Positions 16,806 through 26,302 of a stretch of 64,000 nucleotides of DNA are shown here, one piece after another. The notes under the pieces were generated by a model, which worked only from the letters and a program-made list of their open reading frames with translations, was not told the origin of the DNA and ran no database searches. The DNA is taken from contig NZ_AQXI01000001.1 in assembly GCF_000376445.1 (NCBI RefSeq), positions 2,443,734-2,507,733 of the forward strand, in the 5' to 3' direction. The translations under genes were made by a program, and so were the position numbers. The stretch's first letter is position 1. The number at the start of each line of letters is the position of its first letter. Origin of the DNA: Haladaptatus paucihalophilus DX253 (GTDB lineage Archaea > Halobacteriota > Halobacteria > Halobacteriales > Haladaptataceae).

Positions 16806-19100
16806 ATGGTTGTACTCTGGCTGGACGAAATCAGTGCAAACGACCTCGAACTGGTCGGTGGCAAGGGGGCCTCGCTCGGTGAACTCACCGGTGCGAACCT
16901 CCCTGTCCCGCCGGGATTCGTCGTGACCGCCGAAACCTATCGACGGTTCATCGAAGAAACCGGTATCGCAGAAGAGCTGTTCGAGGCCGCTGACGTCGAC
17001 ACCGAGGATTCCGCGGCACTGGCGGAGGCCGAGTCGCGGGCGGAAGAGCTCATTCTCGGTACCGACATTCCTGAAGATATGCGCGAGGGTATCCTCGCCG
17101 CCTACGATAATCTAGATGACGGGAAGGCGTTCGTCGCGGTTCGCTCCTCCGCGACGGCGGAAGACCTCCCGGACGCGTCCTTCGCGGGACAACAGGAGAC
17201 GTTCCTCAACATCACGCGCGACGATCTCGTCGAGCGAGTGAAAGAGTGTTGGGCGTCGCTGTTCACCCAGCGCGCTATCTACTACCGACAGGAGAAGGAC
17301 TTCGACCACAGGAAAGTGGACATCGCCGTCGTCGTCCAGCGCATGGTGGACGCCGAAAAGAGCGGCGTCATGTTCACCAGCCACCCCTCGACCGGCGAGC
17401 CGAAGATAATCATCGAGGCCGCGTGGGGGCTCGGCGAGGCGGTCGTTTCCGGGTCCGTGTCGCCCGACAACTACGTCATCGACCGCGAAACCGGTGCGGC
17501 CGAGGACGTCACCATCGCCGACAAGAAGGTGATGCACGTGAAAGACCAGGACACCGGCGAGACGGTCGAACGAAGCGTTCCCGACGATAAACGGAACGCA
17601 CGCGTCCTCTCGGAGGCCGACATCGACCGGCTCATCGAACTCGGCGAGGAGGTCGAGAGCCACTACGAAACCCCACAGGACGTGGAGTGGGCTATCGTGG
17701 ACGGAGAGGTCTTCATGCTCCAGTCGCGTCCGATAACCACCATCAGCGACAACGGCACCATCGAGGCCGAGTCGTCCGAGGGCGTCGCCGACGGCAGCGG
17801 CGCGGCCGGAGCGGTCGGCGCGAGCGGTCACGAAATCCTCGTCGACGGACTCGGGGCCAGCCCCGGTATCGCGAGCGGCGCGGTCCGACTCGTCACGAAA
17901 CTCGACCAACTCGACAAGGTGCGCGAGGGCGACATCATCGTCACCGAGATGACGACGCCCGACATGGTGCCCGCGATGAAGCGCGCGGCGGGCATCATCA
18001 CGGACGAAGGTGGCATGACCAGCCACGCCGCCATCGTCTCGCGCGAACTCGGCGTCCCGGCCGTCGTCGGCTGTAGCAACGCCACCGATTCCCTCGAAGA
18101 CGGGCAAGTCGTCACGTTGGACGGCGACAAGGGAACCATCCGCGAGGGCAAGCCCGAGCGAGAGACGGAGCGCGAGCCCATCGAGGAGGCGCGACCGAAG
18201 ACCCCCGTCAAACCGATGACCGCGACGGAGGTCAAAGTGAACGTCTCCATCCCGGAGGCCGCGGAACGCGCCGCCGCCACGGGAGCCGACGGCGTCGGCC
18301 TGCTCCGAATGGAGCACATGATCCTCTCGACCAACAAGACGCCCGAACGCTACATCGAGGACCACGGCGTGGACGCCTACGTGGACGAAATCGTGGAGGG
18401 AATCCGCGGCGTCGCCGAGGAGTTCTACCCCCGACCCGTCCGCGTTCGCACGCTCGACGCGCCGACCGACGAGTTCCAACAGCTCCAAGGGGGCGAGAAC
18501 GAGCCGAACGAGCACAACCCGATGCTCGGCTGGCGCGGCATCCGCCGGAGCCTCGACAAGCCCGGCGTCTTCCAGCACGAACTCGACGCCTTCAGCGAGC
18601 TGTACGACATGGGCTACGACAACGTACAGATCATGTTCCCGCTCGTCAACGACGCGGAGGACGTCCTCCGCGCCCGTCGGCTGATGGCCGAATCGGGCAT
18701 CGACCCCGACAAACGCTCGTGGGGCGTGATGATAGAGACGCCCGCGAGCGCGCTCCAAATCGAGGAGATGGCACAAGCGGGCATCAAGTTCGCCAGTTTC
18801 GGCACCAACGACCTCACCCAGTACACCCTCGCGGTGGACCGCAACAACGAGAACGTCGCCAACCGGTTCGACGAACTCCACCCCGCCGTCCTCGAACTCA
18901 TCGGCCAAACCATCGACTGCTGCCGCGAACACGACATCAACACGAGCATCTGCGGGCAGGCCGGGTCGAAACCGGAGATGGTTCGCTTCCTCGTCAACCG
19001 CGGCGTGTCGTCTATCTCGGCGAACATCGACGCCGTGCGCGACGTGCAACACGAAGTCAAACGCGTCGAGCAGAAACTGATGTTGGATTCGGTGCGGTAA
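16806..19100 (+). CDS. ppsA: Phosphoenolpyruvate synthase
   Basis: Pyruvate + ATP to PEP + AMP + phosphate, the gluconeogenic counterpart of pyruvate kinase. The 764 residues hold three domains in order. The N-terminal ATP-grasp domain carries VGGKGASLGEL (about 18-28) and VRSSATAEDLPDASFAGQQE (about 113-132). The phosphohistidine swivel domain has GGMTSHAAIVSRELG with the catalytic His near residue 406. The C-terminal PEP/pyruvate TIM barrel contains FASFGTNDLTQYTLAVDRNN and SICGQAG. A Gly/Ser/Ala linker of about 25 residues (around 325-345) joins the first two domains. The gene is complete and stands alone, suggesting its own regulation. Confidence 0.97.
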   Translation: MVVLWLDEISANDLELVGGKGASLGELTGANLPVPPGFVVTAETYRRFIEETGIAEELFEAADVDTEDSAALAEAESRAEELILGTDIPEDMREGILAAYDNLDDGKAFVAVRSSATAEDLPDASFAGQQETFLNITRDDLVERVKECWASLFTQRAIYYRQEKDFDHRKVDIAVVVQRMVDAEKSGVMFTSHPSTGEPKIIIEAAWGLGEAVVSGSVSPDNYVIDRETGAAEDVTIADKKVMHVKDQDTGETVERSVPDDKRNARVLSEADIDRLIELGEEVESHYETPQDVEWAIVDGEVFMLQSRPITTISDNGTIEAESSEGVADGSGAAGAVGASGHEILVDGLGASPGIASGAVRLVTKLDQLDKVREGDIIVTEMTTPDMVPAMKRAAGIITDEGGMTSHAAIVSRELGVPAVVGCSNATDSLEDGQVVTLDGDKGTIREGKPERETEREPIEEARPKTPVKPMTATEVKVNVSIPEAAERAAATGADGVGLLRMEHMILSTNKTPERYIEDHGVDAYVDEIVEGIRGVAEEFYPRPVRVRTLDAPTDEFQQLQGGENEPNEHNPMLGWRGIRRSLDKPGVFQHELDAFSELYDMGYDNVQIMFPLVNDAEDVLRARRLMAESGIDPDKRSWGVMIETPASALQIEEMAQAGIKFASFGTNDLTQYTLAVDRNNENVANRFDELHPAVLELIGQTIDCCREHDINTSICGQAGSKPEMVRFLVNRGVSSISANIDAVRDVQHEVKRVEQKLMLDSVR

Positions 19101-19200
19101 CGAGCAATCCGATTTTTCGAACGATTTCGGAAAGCGCTCCAACACCGTATTTGCTCGCCGCTAAAGCGTGGTTCGCCGGGCGAGCAGTAGGGAGGGTAGC

Positions 19201-19716
19201 TTATTCACCGGAATAGATTGGATGTGGTCTACCAACTACTCGTTTAAACAGAAACAGTACAGCAGTATCCGACGCTACGAGGAGAACGATACTCACAACG
19301 ATAATCACGACTTGAGTCGAGGTCGAGAGTAATCCAAGGGAGACGATAAGCGTCGTTGCGCAGGCGGGAGCGTGAATCATGTCGGTTGCAATCATCGCCC
19401 AACTAGTGAGAACAATCGAGACGACTGCACTCGCAACGAGGTGAAATTCTTCAGCTGAGCGGGCGGGGGGCAGTGCTGTGATCGCTGCACCATCTCCAAG
19501 CAAATGAAACGCAACAAATCCGGCGACACCGCCGATGAGATGCCCCCCGACAATCCGATACACCTGTCGTCGGTCTCTCCGGCGCTCGAACGCCAGCATG
19601 AATGCGGATGGGCCAAGGCTCGGGAAGATAAACGGCTCACCACTCATCCATGCAACGAATCCGAGAACGGCGAACAGAAATCCCGCATAGAGACCGGTTT
19701 CAACGTGCTGTCTCAT
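19201..19716 (-). CDS. HPP-family integral membrane protein
   Basis: 171 residues with four hydrophobic helices. The HPP-family fingerprints are FIFPSLGPSAFMLAF (about 29-43) near the N terminus and HAPACATTLIVSLGLLST near the third helix. HPP proteins are inner-membrane proteins, some of which are proposed or shown to move nitrite or related anions; the substrate here is unknown. The ATG at 19716 begins a membrane-proximal segment (MRQHVETGLYAGFLFAVLGF). No CBS domain is fused, unlike some bacterial homologues. GC content is slightly lower than flanking genes. It is convergent with ppsA. Confidence 0.85.
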   Translation of the reverse strand: MRQHVETGLYAGFLFAVLGFVAWMSGEPFIFPSLGPSAFMLAFERRRDRRQVYRIVGGHLIGGVAGFVAFHLLGDGAAITALPPARSAEEFHLVASAVVSIVLTSWAMIATDMIHAPACATTLIVSLGLLSTSTQVVIIVVSIVLLVASDTAVLFLFKRVVGRPHPIYSGE

Positions 19717-19879
19717 ACCGATTTGTCAGCCCTTTTCATCGACATACCCTTTGTAGACGTATCGAAGACAACCGTTGTATGTACTTCTATTCGCTGTCGG
19801 TGCCGACCGTGAACCAGTCTTCCTATCCCGACAACTTTTCTTCAATTTTATATGTCAGACCGGGTAATTGTCGCGGGAG

Positions 19880-21001
19880 ATGAATTGGAAACCGGCCGGT
19901 ATCGCCCTCCTCACGGCGATGATTCTCGTTGCAGGTTGTCTCGGTGGTCACGCCGGGACGACGAATGTCGCATCGGATACGACCACACAGACGGCATCGT
20001 CCACGACGACAGCCACGACCACCACCGAAACGACGATTTCCCCGGCGGATGCCGACCTCCCGCCGGGTGTTACGACCGACGGGATTTCGGACGTGGACGC
20101 GCTGGTTTCGGCCCACGAATCCGCCCTGCGCGAAACCGGCTTTCAGTTCGAGGCCCGCCAAACGTCCCGCGCGGACGGCAATACCACAGTCGCCGTCCAG
20201 CACGGCCGCGCCACCGCGGGGCTGTCCACCGTGTTCACGCGGCTGAACATGACCGGTAATTTCCACTATCGGAGCACGGTGTGGAAAAACGACTCCACCG
20301 TGATTTCGCGCGGCACGAGCGAGGAGGGGACGCGGTACCGAATCCGTCCGCGAGAAGAACGCGGCGTGGCGAAATCGAACACGATTCGGTCGATACTCCA
20401 CACCGGGGAGTTCGCCATCGACCACGTAGCGAGCGTCGATGACGGAACCCGAATCACGCTTCACGCCGACCGATTCTCCGGGAACGGCGGCTTCGAGAAC
20501 GTCACCGATTACGACGCCACGCTGGTCGTGGATTCGGCCGGTCGCGTTCACCGCTTCCACCGATTCATCGAAACCGATGGGCGAACCCGGTCCATCGACT
20601 TCGAATTCCTCGCGGCGCGCTCGGACGCCATCGACCGTCCCGAGTGGACCGACGAGGCGGGGCGGGCGGTCCACGCCGACCTTCGAACCACGACCGACTC
20701 CGGCCGTCTCGAAATCGAACACCGCGGCGGCGACGCGCTTCCGGCCGGTTCGAGCATCGAACTCGGCCACAATGGAACGACGTACGCGGCGACGTTCGAG
20801 CACGCGCTCGAACCCGGCGAGACGGCGTACTTTTACTTCCCGAGCGACGGCGGCGACCCGATGCTGACCCGGACCGACCCAGGTCGTGACGCTGGCACGC
20901 GGTTCGAGGGCAGTTATTCGCTGACCATCGTCACCGCGTCCGACGTCATCGTCCAGTCGAGCGGCTTTTCCGTCGGGTACGACGAGTCGAGCGCGCCGTA
21001 G
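19880..21001 (+). CDS. Secreted haloarchaeal lipoprotein (DUF7537-type)
   Basis: 373 residues from ATG 19880 (MNWKPAGIALLTAMILVAGC). The basic-hydrophobic leader ends in the lipobox LVAGC, predicting a lipid-modified Cys at residue 20. A Thr-rich linker of about 30 residues follows (tracts of TTTATTTTETT), typical of haloarchaeal surface lipoproteins and probably O-glycosylated. A beta-rich extracellular domain continues to the end, with a motif GENxTDYDATLVVDSAGRVHRFHRF-like region near 215 that recalls outer-surface LolA-type folds; this is an impression only. Ligand and partners unknown. A TTG start 4 codons upstream is possible but less likely. Confidence 0.82.
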   Translation: MNWKPAGIALLTAMILVAGCLGGHAGTTNVASDTTTQTASSTTTATTTTETTISPADADLPPGVTTDGISDVDALVSAHESALRETGFQFEARQTSRADGNTTVAVQHGRATAGLSTVFTRLNMTGNFHYRSTVWKNDSTVISRGTSEEGTRYRIRPREERGVAKSNTIRSILHTGEFAIDHVASVDDGTRITLHADRFSGNGGFENVTDYDATLVVDSAGRVHRFHRFIETDGRTRSIDFEFLAARSDAIDRPEWTDEAGRAVHADLRTTTDSGRLEIEHRGGDALPAGSSIELGHNGTTYAATFEHALEPGETAYFYFPSDGGDPMLTRTDPGRDAGTRFEGSYSLTIVTASDVIVQSSGFSVGYDESSAP

Positions 21002-21052
21002 CGAGCCGTCGCGTAACGGAACCAATAAACGGGTTGCGTCGAATTCTGGGGT

Positions 21053-22111
21053 ATGCAGGTGGCCGCGAGCCAATCGTTCCGCCGGGTACTTTCCTCGATG
21101 TGTACCGAACCGCATCCGGCGGCGCGCGACGCCGCCGAACGATTCTTGGCGTCGAATCCGGGCGACCCGACGACGTACCCCTCCGTCTCGGCGTTGGAGG
21201 ATGAGGCCGTATCACTGCTCGGTGATATCACCGGGCTTTCGAATCCGCACGGCTACGTCGCGAGCGGCGGCACGGAGGCGAACATCCAAGCGGTTCGAGC
21301 GGCGCGTAACCTCGCGGCGACGGACGACCCCAACGTCGTCGCGCCCGAGAGCGCCCACTTCAGTTTTCAGAAGGCGGCGGACGTGCTCGGCGTCGAACTC
21401 CGACTCGCGGCGGTTGCGGACGACCGCCGCGCCGACCCGGACGCGATGGCCGAACTGGTGGACGACGACACCGTTCTCGTGGTCGGCATCGCGGGAACGA
21501 CCGAATACGGGCGCGTAGACCCGATTCCTGCCTTGGCGGACATCGCCCACGATGCGGGAGCACTGCTCCACGTCGACGCCGCGTGGGGCGGTTTCGTCCT
21601 TCCCTTCACCGACTACGAGTGGAACTTCGAGCACGCGGCCGTGGACACGATGGGTATCGACCCGCACAAGATGGGGCAGGCGGCGGTTCCGGCCGGTGGC
21701 TTTCTGACCCGCGAAAAGCGCGTCCTGGACGCGCTGGCCGTCGAAACACCGTATCTCGAATCGACATCCCAAGCAACCTTGACCGGAACGCGAAGCGGCG
21801 CGGGCGTCGCCAGCGCGTGGGCCGCGATGGACGCGCTCTGGCGTGACGGCTACCGCGAGCAGTTCGAACGCTCACAGGCGAACGCGGAGTGGATAGCGGA
21901 CGCCTTCGACTCGCGGGGCTACGATGTGGTCGACCCGGTGCTCCCGTTGGTCGCGATCGACGTCCCGCGCGAGACGGTCGAAGCCCTGCAGGAGCGCGGC
22001 TGGCGCGTCTCGCCGACCGGCTCGGGCGAACTCCGAATCGTCTGTATGCCCCACGTCACCCGCGCGATGTTGGAGGAGTTCGTCGCGGATTTGGACGCCG
22101 TTCGCGCGTAA
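21053..22111 (+). CDS. mfnA: PLP-dependent decarboxylase, MfnA family (tyrosine/aspartate decarboxylase)
   Basis: In archaea MfnA-type enzymes decarboxylate L-tyrosine (methanofuran) or L-aspartate, yielding beta-alanine for CoA. A haloarchaeon lacks methanofuran, so the aspartate role is more likely (inference). Seen: [26 protein letters not shown]-type N terminus (residues 14-40), [18 protein letters not shown] (about 66-83), [13 protein letters not shown] (about 172-184), and the PLP lysine in [11 protein letters not shown] (about 205). The substrate-binding C-terminal part is complete. The length of 352 matches the family. The ATG at 21053 leads directly into the conserved N terminus. Confidence 0.9.
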   Translation: MQVAASQSFRRVLSSMCTEPHPAARDAAERFLASNPGDPTTYPSVSALEDEAVSLLGDITGLSNPHGYVASGGTEANIQAVRAARNLAATDDPNVVAPESAHFSFQKAADVLGVELRLAAVADDRRADPDAMAELVDDDTVLVVGIAGTTEYGRVDPIPALADIAHDAGALLHVDAAWGGFVLPFTDYEWNFEHAAVDTMGIDPHKMGQAAVPAGGFLTREKRVLDALAVETPYLESTSQATLTGTRSGAGVASAWAAMDALWRDGYREQFERSQANAEWIADAFDSRGYDVVDPVLPLVAIDVPRETVEALQERGWRVSPTGSGELRIVCMPHVTRAMLEEFVADLDAVRA

Positions 22112-22121
22112 TCGCCGTCGG

Positions 22122-22697
22122 TTACGACTCGGCTGGTCGCTCCGACTCTTCCACCGGCGCGCCGAGCGTATTTCGTTTGACGCTCTTTATGCCATTCTTC
22201 GCGGCTTGTTTCGACGAGTAGCCCTCGCCGCCGTCGGCGATGATGTTCCCGTTTCGGTGTACGAGTCGCCAGCGCCACTCGCCGCCGTGGTCCTCGTACA
22301 CTTCGAACGTCGCCTGCGCTGGCGGGCGGAGCGCCTCCACGACGCTCCCGTCCTCCTGCGTCACCGCGACGGGCCACGAATCGGGCTCGGTGCCCGTCTC
22401 TCTCGTCGTCGATTTCCCCACGTCGCCCCTGTTCGCCAATCGGCCGACGAACCCGGCGACCGACGACCCGTACTCCTCTATCAACTCCGCGCTGAGGCGT
22501 TTCTCCAGCACCGATTCGCCGTCGCGGGTGACGGCGATTTCCCGCCCGCGGAGTTCGACCGTTCCGGCCGACTCCTCCCATTCCCCGTCGCGTCGATACT
22601 CGACCGTCGCCGTCACCGCCGAGCCGTCGTCCGTGTACGCCACCCGCATTTGCAGCGTCGGATGTACCGTGACGCGGTATTCTCTGTCCGAGTTCAC
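22122..22697 (-). CDS. YegP/DUF1508-like protein (HVO_2922 type)
   Basis: 191 residues. The C-terminal part (about 130-175) carries the DUF1508 repeat: FEVYEDHGGEWRWRLVHRNGNII followed by GEGYSSKQAAKNGIKSVKRN. This small alpha/beta fold occurs in YegP and many haloarchaeal proteins, with no firm biochemical role. The N-terminal 110 residues are a beta-rich domain starting REYRVTVHPTLQMRVAYTDDG with no clear family. The ATG at 22697 is the first Met, and the region upstream contains the divergent promoter of the DedA-like gene. It is convergent with mfnA (10-bp gap). Confidence 0.8.
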   Translation of the reverse strand: MNSDREYRVTVHPTLQMRVAYTDDGSAVTATVEYRRDGEWEESAGTVELRGREIAVTRDGESVLEKRLSAELIEEYGSSVAGFVGRLANRGDVGKSTTRETGTEPDSWPVAVTQEDGSVVEALRPPAQATFEVYEDHGGEWRWRLVHRNGNIIADGGEGYSSKQAAKNGIKSVKRNTLGAPVEESERPAES

Positions 22698-22800
22698 ACC
22701 CTCGGTTCGTCACGGGTCGGCATCAGTCTGTTTGCTATCTGGTAGCACGTTTCGGGGTCCAATCTCAACCTTTACATCGGTCGATTGCGGACCTACTCCT

Positions 22801-23367
22801 GTGCTCGATATCCTCGCTTCGGTCGTCGATGTCGCCACGAACGGCGTCGTTCTCGGATCCCTCGGGGGGTTGACGGATGCCGTCGAACACGCGACGGGTT
22901 GGTTCGGTCTCGTACTTATCGCCATCTACTCGTTCCTCATCTCGTTCCTTCTTCCCCTCCCCAGTGAGGTCGTCCTCCTCGCACCGCTCGACCTCGGGGT
23001 CGGCAAACTCGGACGAATTTCGCTCATCATCCTTCTCAGCGGTCTCGGCAAGGCCGCGGGGAGCGTCTTCGCCTTCCACATCGGTCAGGAGGCGAAACAG
23101 TCCGGTCCCGTCATCCGCGCGCTCCGCGGCTCGAAAATCGACATCGTGGAGTGGTCGGAGCGAAAGACGGTCGGTCTCGCTCAGAAGTGGGGGTACCTCG
23201 GACTGGCAGGGGCGCTGTGCGTCCCCGGCTTCCCCGATACCATCTCCATCTACGCGTTTTCGATTCTCGAAACGGATTACGTGAAGTTCGCGCTGGCGTC
23301 GTTCGCCGGGAGCGTCGGCCGACTGGTGTTGGTGACGCTCGTCGGTGCTGGCGTCCTGTCGCTCTGA
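22801..23367 (+). CDS. DedA/YqaA-family membrane protein
   Basis: 188 residues from GTG 22801 (VLDILASVVDVATNGVVLG). Four to five hydrophobic segments include LVLIAIYSFLISFLLPLPSE (the re-entrant Pro-rich motif LPLPSEV of DedA/VTT-type proteins), ISLIILLSGLGKAAGS and the conserved late GALCVPGFPDTISIYAFS. A TTTACA box about 27 nt upstream fits leaderless initiation from GTG. The longer frame upstream is shadow of the YegP-like gene. DedA-type proteins are implicated in lipid flipping and envelope homeostasis; the precise role here is unknown. Confidence 0.8.
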   Translation: MLDILASVVDVATNGVVLGSLGGLTDAVEHATGWFGLVLIAIYSFLISFLLPLPSEVVLLAPLDLGVGKLGRISLIILLSGLGKAAGSVFAFHIGQEAKQSGPVIRALRGSKIDIVEWSERKTVGLAQKWGYLGLAGALCVPGFPDTISIYAFSILETDYVKFALASFAGSVGRLVLVTLVGAGVLSL

Positions 23368-23904
23368 AGTGGACCCGACGGGTCGGCGTCGATACCGTCG
23401 TTTCTCCGACGTTCTCGTCCGCTCGCTACGAAATGAGTTTACCTGAGAGGATGCTCCGAGTGGAGCAACAGCGAAGCAGCCCTCGAAAGCCCCACCCGCT
23501 CGCGGTCGTCGGAAGACGTTCCTGCTCACTTCGTTCGCGGGCGTGCGACTTCCGTGGTCACATTCACGTCCGTTCATGTGACCGCTGTGCGGGATATTCT
23601 GGCCTTTCCGCGCCGGAAGAGCACGCTCTTCCGTGCTCTCGTTCGTTGCACTCACGAGAACTCCGTTCCGCTCATCCACCGTCAGAGCGTTGCTCTGACG
23701 AGCCATTCGTTCGTTCCGTTGTCACTCACGAAGACCTCGAACGCTTCAATGGGGCGACTCAGACGATGGCTCGCGGCGGTGCCGCTCGCTTGCGAGGTTT
23801 CTTTGAAACCTTGCTGTCTTCGTCGCCCCGCCAGCGCGCGCGGTACCGTGGATAACTCGGATTTCTGAAACCGATGGTTCTATCCTCCTTCCGGCGGGCG
23901 AGCA

Positions 23905-23912
23905 TTTATATA
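23905..23912 (+). promoter_or_regulatory. TATA box of metG transcription unit
   Basis: TTTATATA at 23905-23912 is centred about 27 nt before 23935-23936, where an archaeal transcript would begin. That position coincides with the A of the ATG of a 16-codon upstream ORF. The main metG ATG lies about 280 nt further on. Confidence 0.6.
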
Positions 23913-23935
23913 CTGTCACGGACCTATCGCACGGT

Positions 23936-23986
23936 ATGTGCCGGACGGCCCACCTCACTCGGATGCCTATGCGCGGGCAGCAGTAG
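23936..23986 (+). CDS. Candidate 16-residue Met-rich upstream ORF before metG
   Basis: ATG at 23936 opens MCRTAHLTRMPMRGQQ and stops at TAG 23984-23986. The ATG falls at the transcription start predicted from the TTTATATA box, so it could be translated leaderlessly. Three of 16 residues are Met and one is Cys, notable directly upstream of methionyl-tRNA synthetase. An overlapping GTG at 23938 is in frame with metG and would give a 93-residue extension. Functional status is unproven. Confidence 0.3.
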   Translation: MCRTAHLTRMPMRGQQ

Positions 23987-24216
23987 CGTCGGGTGAATCC
24001 TTCTGGGCCGGTCGTCGGTCGGTATCCGGGGTGAAACCCGTCCGTTTGGAATATTCGGAGAGCGACCGCTACGCGAACGACCCCACCAACCATCGAAGAC
24101 AGTACATCACGCATGACGAGACGAAATCAGGAGCGACGGACGGGACAGGAGAGACGGAAGCGACGGCAGACGGAGAAATCGGCGGTTTTTACACCCACAG
24201 AAACGGAGTCGATAGC

Positions 24217-26295
24217 ATGAGTCACGACGACTATCCCACCGAGGAACCCGCGGTGGTGACGTGCGGACTGCCCTACGCGAACGGGGAGTTGCACATCGGC
24301 CACCTCCGAACCTACGTCGGCGGCGACGTCTACTCGCGCGCGCTCGAAACGCTCGGCCAGCAGACCGCGTTCGTTTCGGGATCGGACATGCACGGCACGC
24401 CGGTCGCCGTCAACGCCGAGAAGGAGGGCGTCTCGCCCCGCGAGTTCGCGCTTCGCCACCACGACAAGTACGAAGCGACGTTCCCCAAGTTCGACATCGA
24501 GTTCGACAACTACGGTCATACCGACGACGAGACGAACACGGAACTCACCCAGGAAATCGTCCGCAAACTCGACGAAGAGGGCTACATCTACGAGAAGGAG
24601 ATCAAAGTCGCGTGGGACCCCATCGAGGACGACCCGCTTCCGGACCGCTACGTCGAGGGGACCTGCCCGTACTGCGGTGCCCACGCCCGCGGCGACGAGT
24701 GCGACGAGGGCTGTGGTCGCCACCTCGAACCCGGCGAAATCGAGGACCCGACGAGCATCCGCACCGGCAACCCGGCGGAGTACCGCGAGCGGACGCACAA
24801 GTTCTTCCGCGTCTCGGAGCTACAGGAGTACCTGCAGGGGTTCATCGACCGCCTCGAAGGGACGAGCAACGCGAAGAACCAGCCCCGCGAGTGGATAGAG
24901 GGCGAACTACAGGACTGGTGTATCTCCCGCGACATGGACTGGGGCATCGATTATCCTGGTGATGAGGGAGATGAAGCGTCCGAAGACCTCGTGCTCTACG
25001 TCTGGGTCGATGCACCTATCGAGTACATCGCCAGCACGAAGCAGTACACCGAGCGCGTGGGTGCGGACACCTACGACTGGGAGGAACCGTGGAAGGACGC
25101 GGGCGAAATCGTCCACATCATCGGCCGCGATATCATCCAGCACCACACCGTCTTCTGGCCCGCGATGCTCCACGTCGCCGAGTACAACGAACCTCGAGCC
25201 GTCATGGCGAGCGGCTTCGTCAACCTGAACGGCAAGGGCTTCTCGACGAGTCGCAACCGCGCCGTCTGGGCCGACGACTATCTGGACGAGGGCTTCGCCC
25301 CGGACCTCCTGCGCTACTATCTCGCCACCAACGGCGGCTTCCAGCAGGACGTGGACTTCTCGTGGGACCGCTTCCAGGAGCGCGTCAACGGCGAACTCGT
25401 CGGCACGGTCGGCAACTTCGTCTACCGGAGCCTGCTGTTCGCGGCGCGGAACTACGACGGAGCGCCGGACGCCGAGACGAGCGACGAGGTGCGCGAGCGA
25501 ATCGAAGACGCGATAGACGAGTTCACCGCGGCGGTCAACGACTACTCCATCAAGGACCTCGGCGACGCCGCGACCGCGCTCGCCGCGTTCGGCAACGAGT
25601 ACATCCAGCGCAACGAACCGTGGAAGCTGACCGACGAGGACCCCGAACGGGCCGAACAGGTCATCTACGACTGCGTGCAGCTGTCGAAGGCGCTCGCCGT
25701 GCTCTTCGAGCCGATTCTCCCCGGTAAAGCCGAAACCCTCTGGGCACAACTCGGAGAGGACGGCTCGGTGCACGAGACCGTCGTCGCGGACGCGCTCGCC
25801 GCGCCGCGCGGCGACTTCGGCGAACCCGACGAACTGTTCGCCCAAATCGAAGACGAGCGCGTCGAGGAATTGAACGAAACGCTCGACGAACGCATCGAAG
25901 CGGCTACGTCGGACGAGGACGAAGCCGACGACGAACACGAGGACGAAACCGTGAGTGACCACAAACCCATCTCGGACGACCGAATCAGCTTCGACGAATT
26001 CCAAGACCTCGACCTCCGCGTCGGCCGCATCGAGTCGGCGGAACCGATAGAGGGTGCCGACGCCCTCCTTCGACTCGAAGTCGATATCGGCCCCGAAACC
26101 CGGCAGATAGTCGCCGGTCTCAAACAACTCCACGACGTGGAGGACCTCGAAGGGAAGAAAATCGTCGTCGTCGCCAACCTCGAAAAGGCCGAACTGTTCG
26201 GCGTCGAGAGCAACGGCATGGTGTTGGCGGCGGGCGAGGAGGCCGACCTGTTGACGACCCACGCCGACGCCGAACCGGGCACGAAAATCAAGTAG
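24217..26295 (+). CDS. metG: Methionyl-tRNA synthetase
   Basis: Class I synthetase charging tRNA(Met). The 692 residues from ATG 24217 show CGLPYANGELHIGH (HIGH at 26-29) and the knuckle region CPYCGAHARGDECDEGCG (about 150-167) that binds zinc. The KMSKS equivalent is KGFSTSRN (about 338-345), a common MetRS variant, followed by the anticodon-binding helical domain (about 400-560). A very acidic linker (about 565-590, DEDEADDEHEDE) leads to a C-terminal Trbp111-like OB-fold tRNA-binding domain (RVGRIESAEPIEGADALLRLEVD, VVVANLEKAELFGVESNGM). An insertion GDEGDEASED near 248 replaces a shorter loop. The upstream in-frame region back to 23938 is treated as leader. Confidence 0.97.
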   Translation: MSHDDYPTEEPAVVTCGLPYANGELHIGHLRTYVGGDVYSRALETLGQQTAFVSGSDMHGTPVAVNAEKEGVSPREFALRHHDKYEATFPKFDIEFDNYGHTDDETNTELTQEIVRKLDEEGYIYEKEIKVAWDPIEDDPLPDRYVEGTCPYCGAHARGDECDEGCGRHLEPGEIEDPTSIRTGNPAEYRERTHKFFRVSELQEYLQGFIDRLEGTSNAKNQPREWIEGELQDWCISRDMDWGIDYPGDEGDEASEDLVLYVWVDAPIEYIASTKQYTERVGADTYDWEEPWKDAGEIVHIIGRDIIQHHTVFWPAMLHVAEYNEPRAVMASGFVNLNGKGFSTSRNRAVWADDYLDEGFAPDLLRYYLATNGGFQQDVDFSWDRFQERVNGELVGTVGNFVYRSLLFAARNYDGAPDAETSDEVRERIEDAIDEFTAAVNDYSIKDLGDAATALAAFGNEYIQRNEPWKLTDEDPERAEQVIYDCVQLSKALAVLFEPILPGKAETLWAQLGEDGSVHETVVADALAAPRGDFGEPDELFAQIEDERVEELNETLDERIEAATSDEDEADDEHEDETVSDHKPISDDRISFDEFQDLDLRVGRIESAEPIEGADALLRLEVDIGPETRQIVAGLKQLHDVEDLEGKKIVVVANLEKAELFGVESNGMVLAAGEEADLLTTHADAEPGTKIK

Positions 26296-26302
26296 TCGCG
26301 GT

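Larger units (their letters stand above)
23368..24216. other. 849-bp non-coding, hairpin-rich spacer and metG leader
   Basis: No credible protein. The first 500 bp hold at least four perfect hairpins: GGTCACAT...ATGTGACC (23556-23583), CGGAAGAGC-AC-GCTCTTCCG (23614-23633), CGTCAGAGC-GTT-GCTCTGACG (23680-23700) and GGTTTC-TTT-GAAACC (23796-23810). They are mixed with CACTCACGA-type repeats. The last 310 bp contain the metG promoter (TTTATATA at 23905-23912) and a long leader. Confidence 0.6.

Noticed and set aside
17112-19145. 677-aa minus-strand ORF opposite ppsA
   Set aside because: Shadow of ppsA in the complementary frame; His/Asp/Val-rich without motifs.
23151-23855. Plus-strand 234-aa ORF after the DedA-like gene
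   Set aside because: Overlaps the DedA-like gene in another frame and then runs through hairpin-rich non-coding DNA; composition Ser/Arg/Pro-rich and not protein-like.
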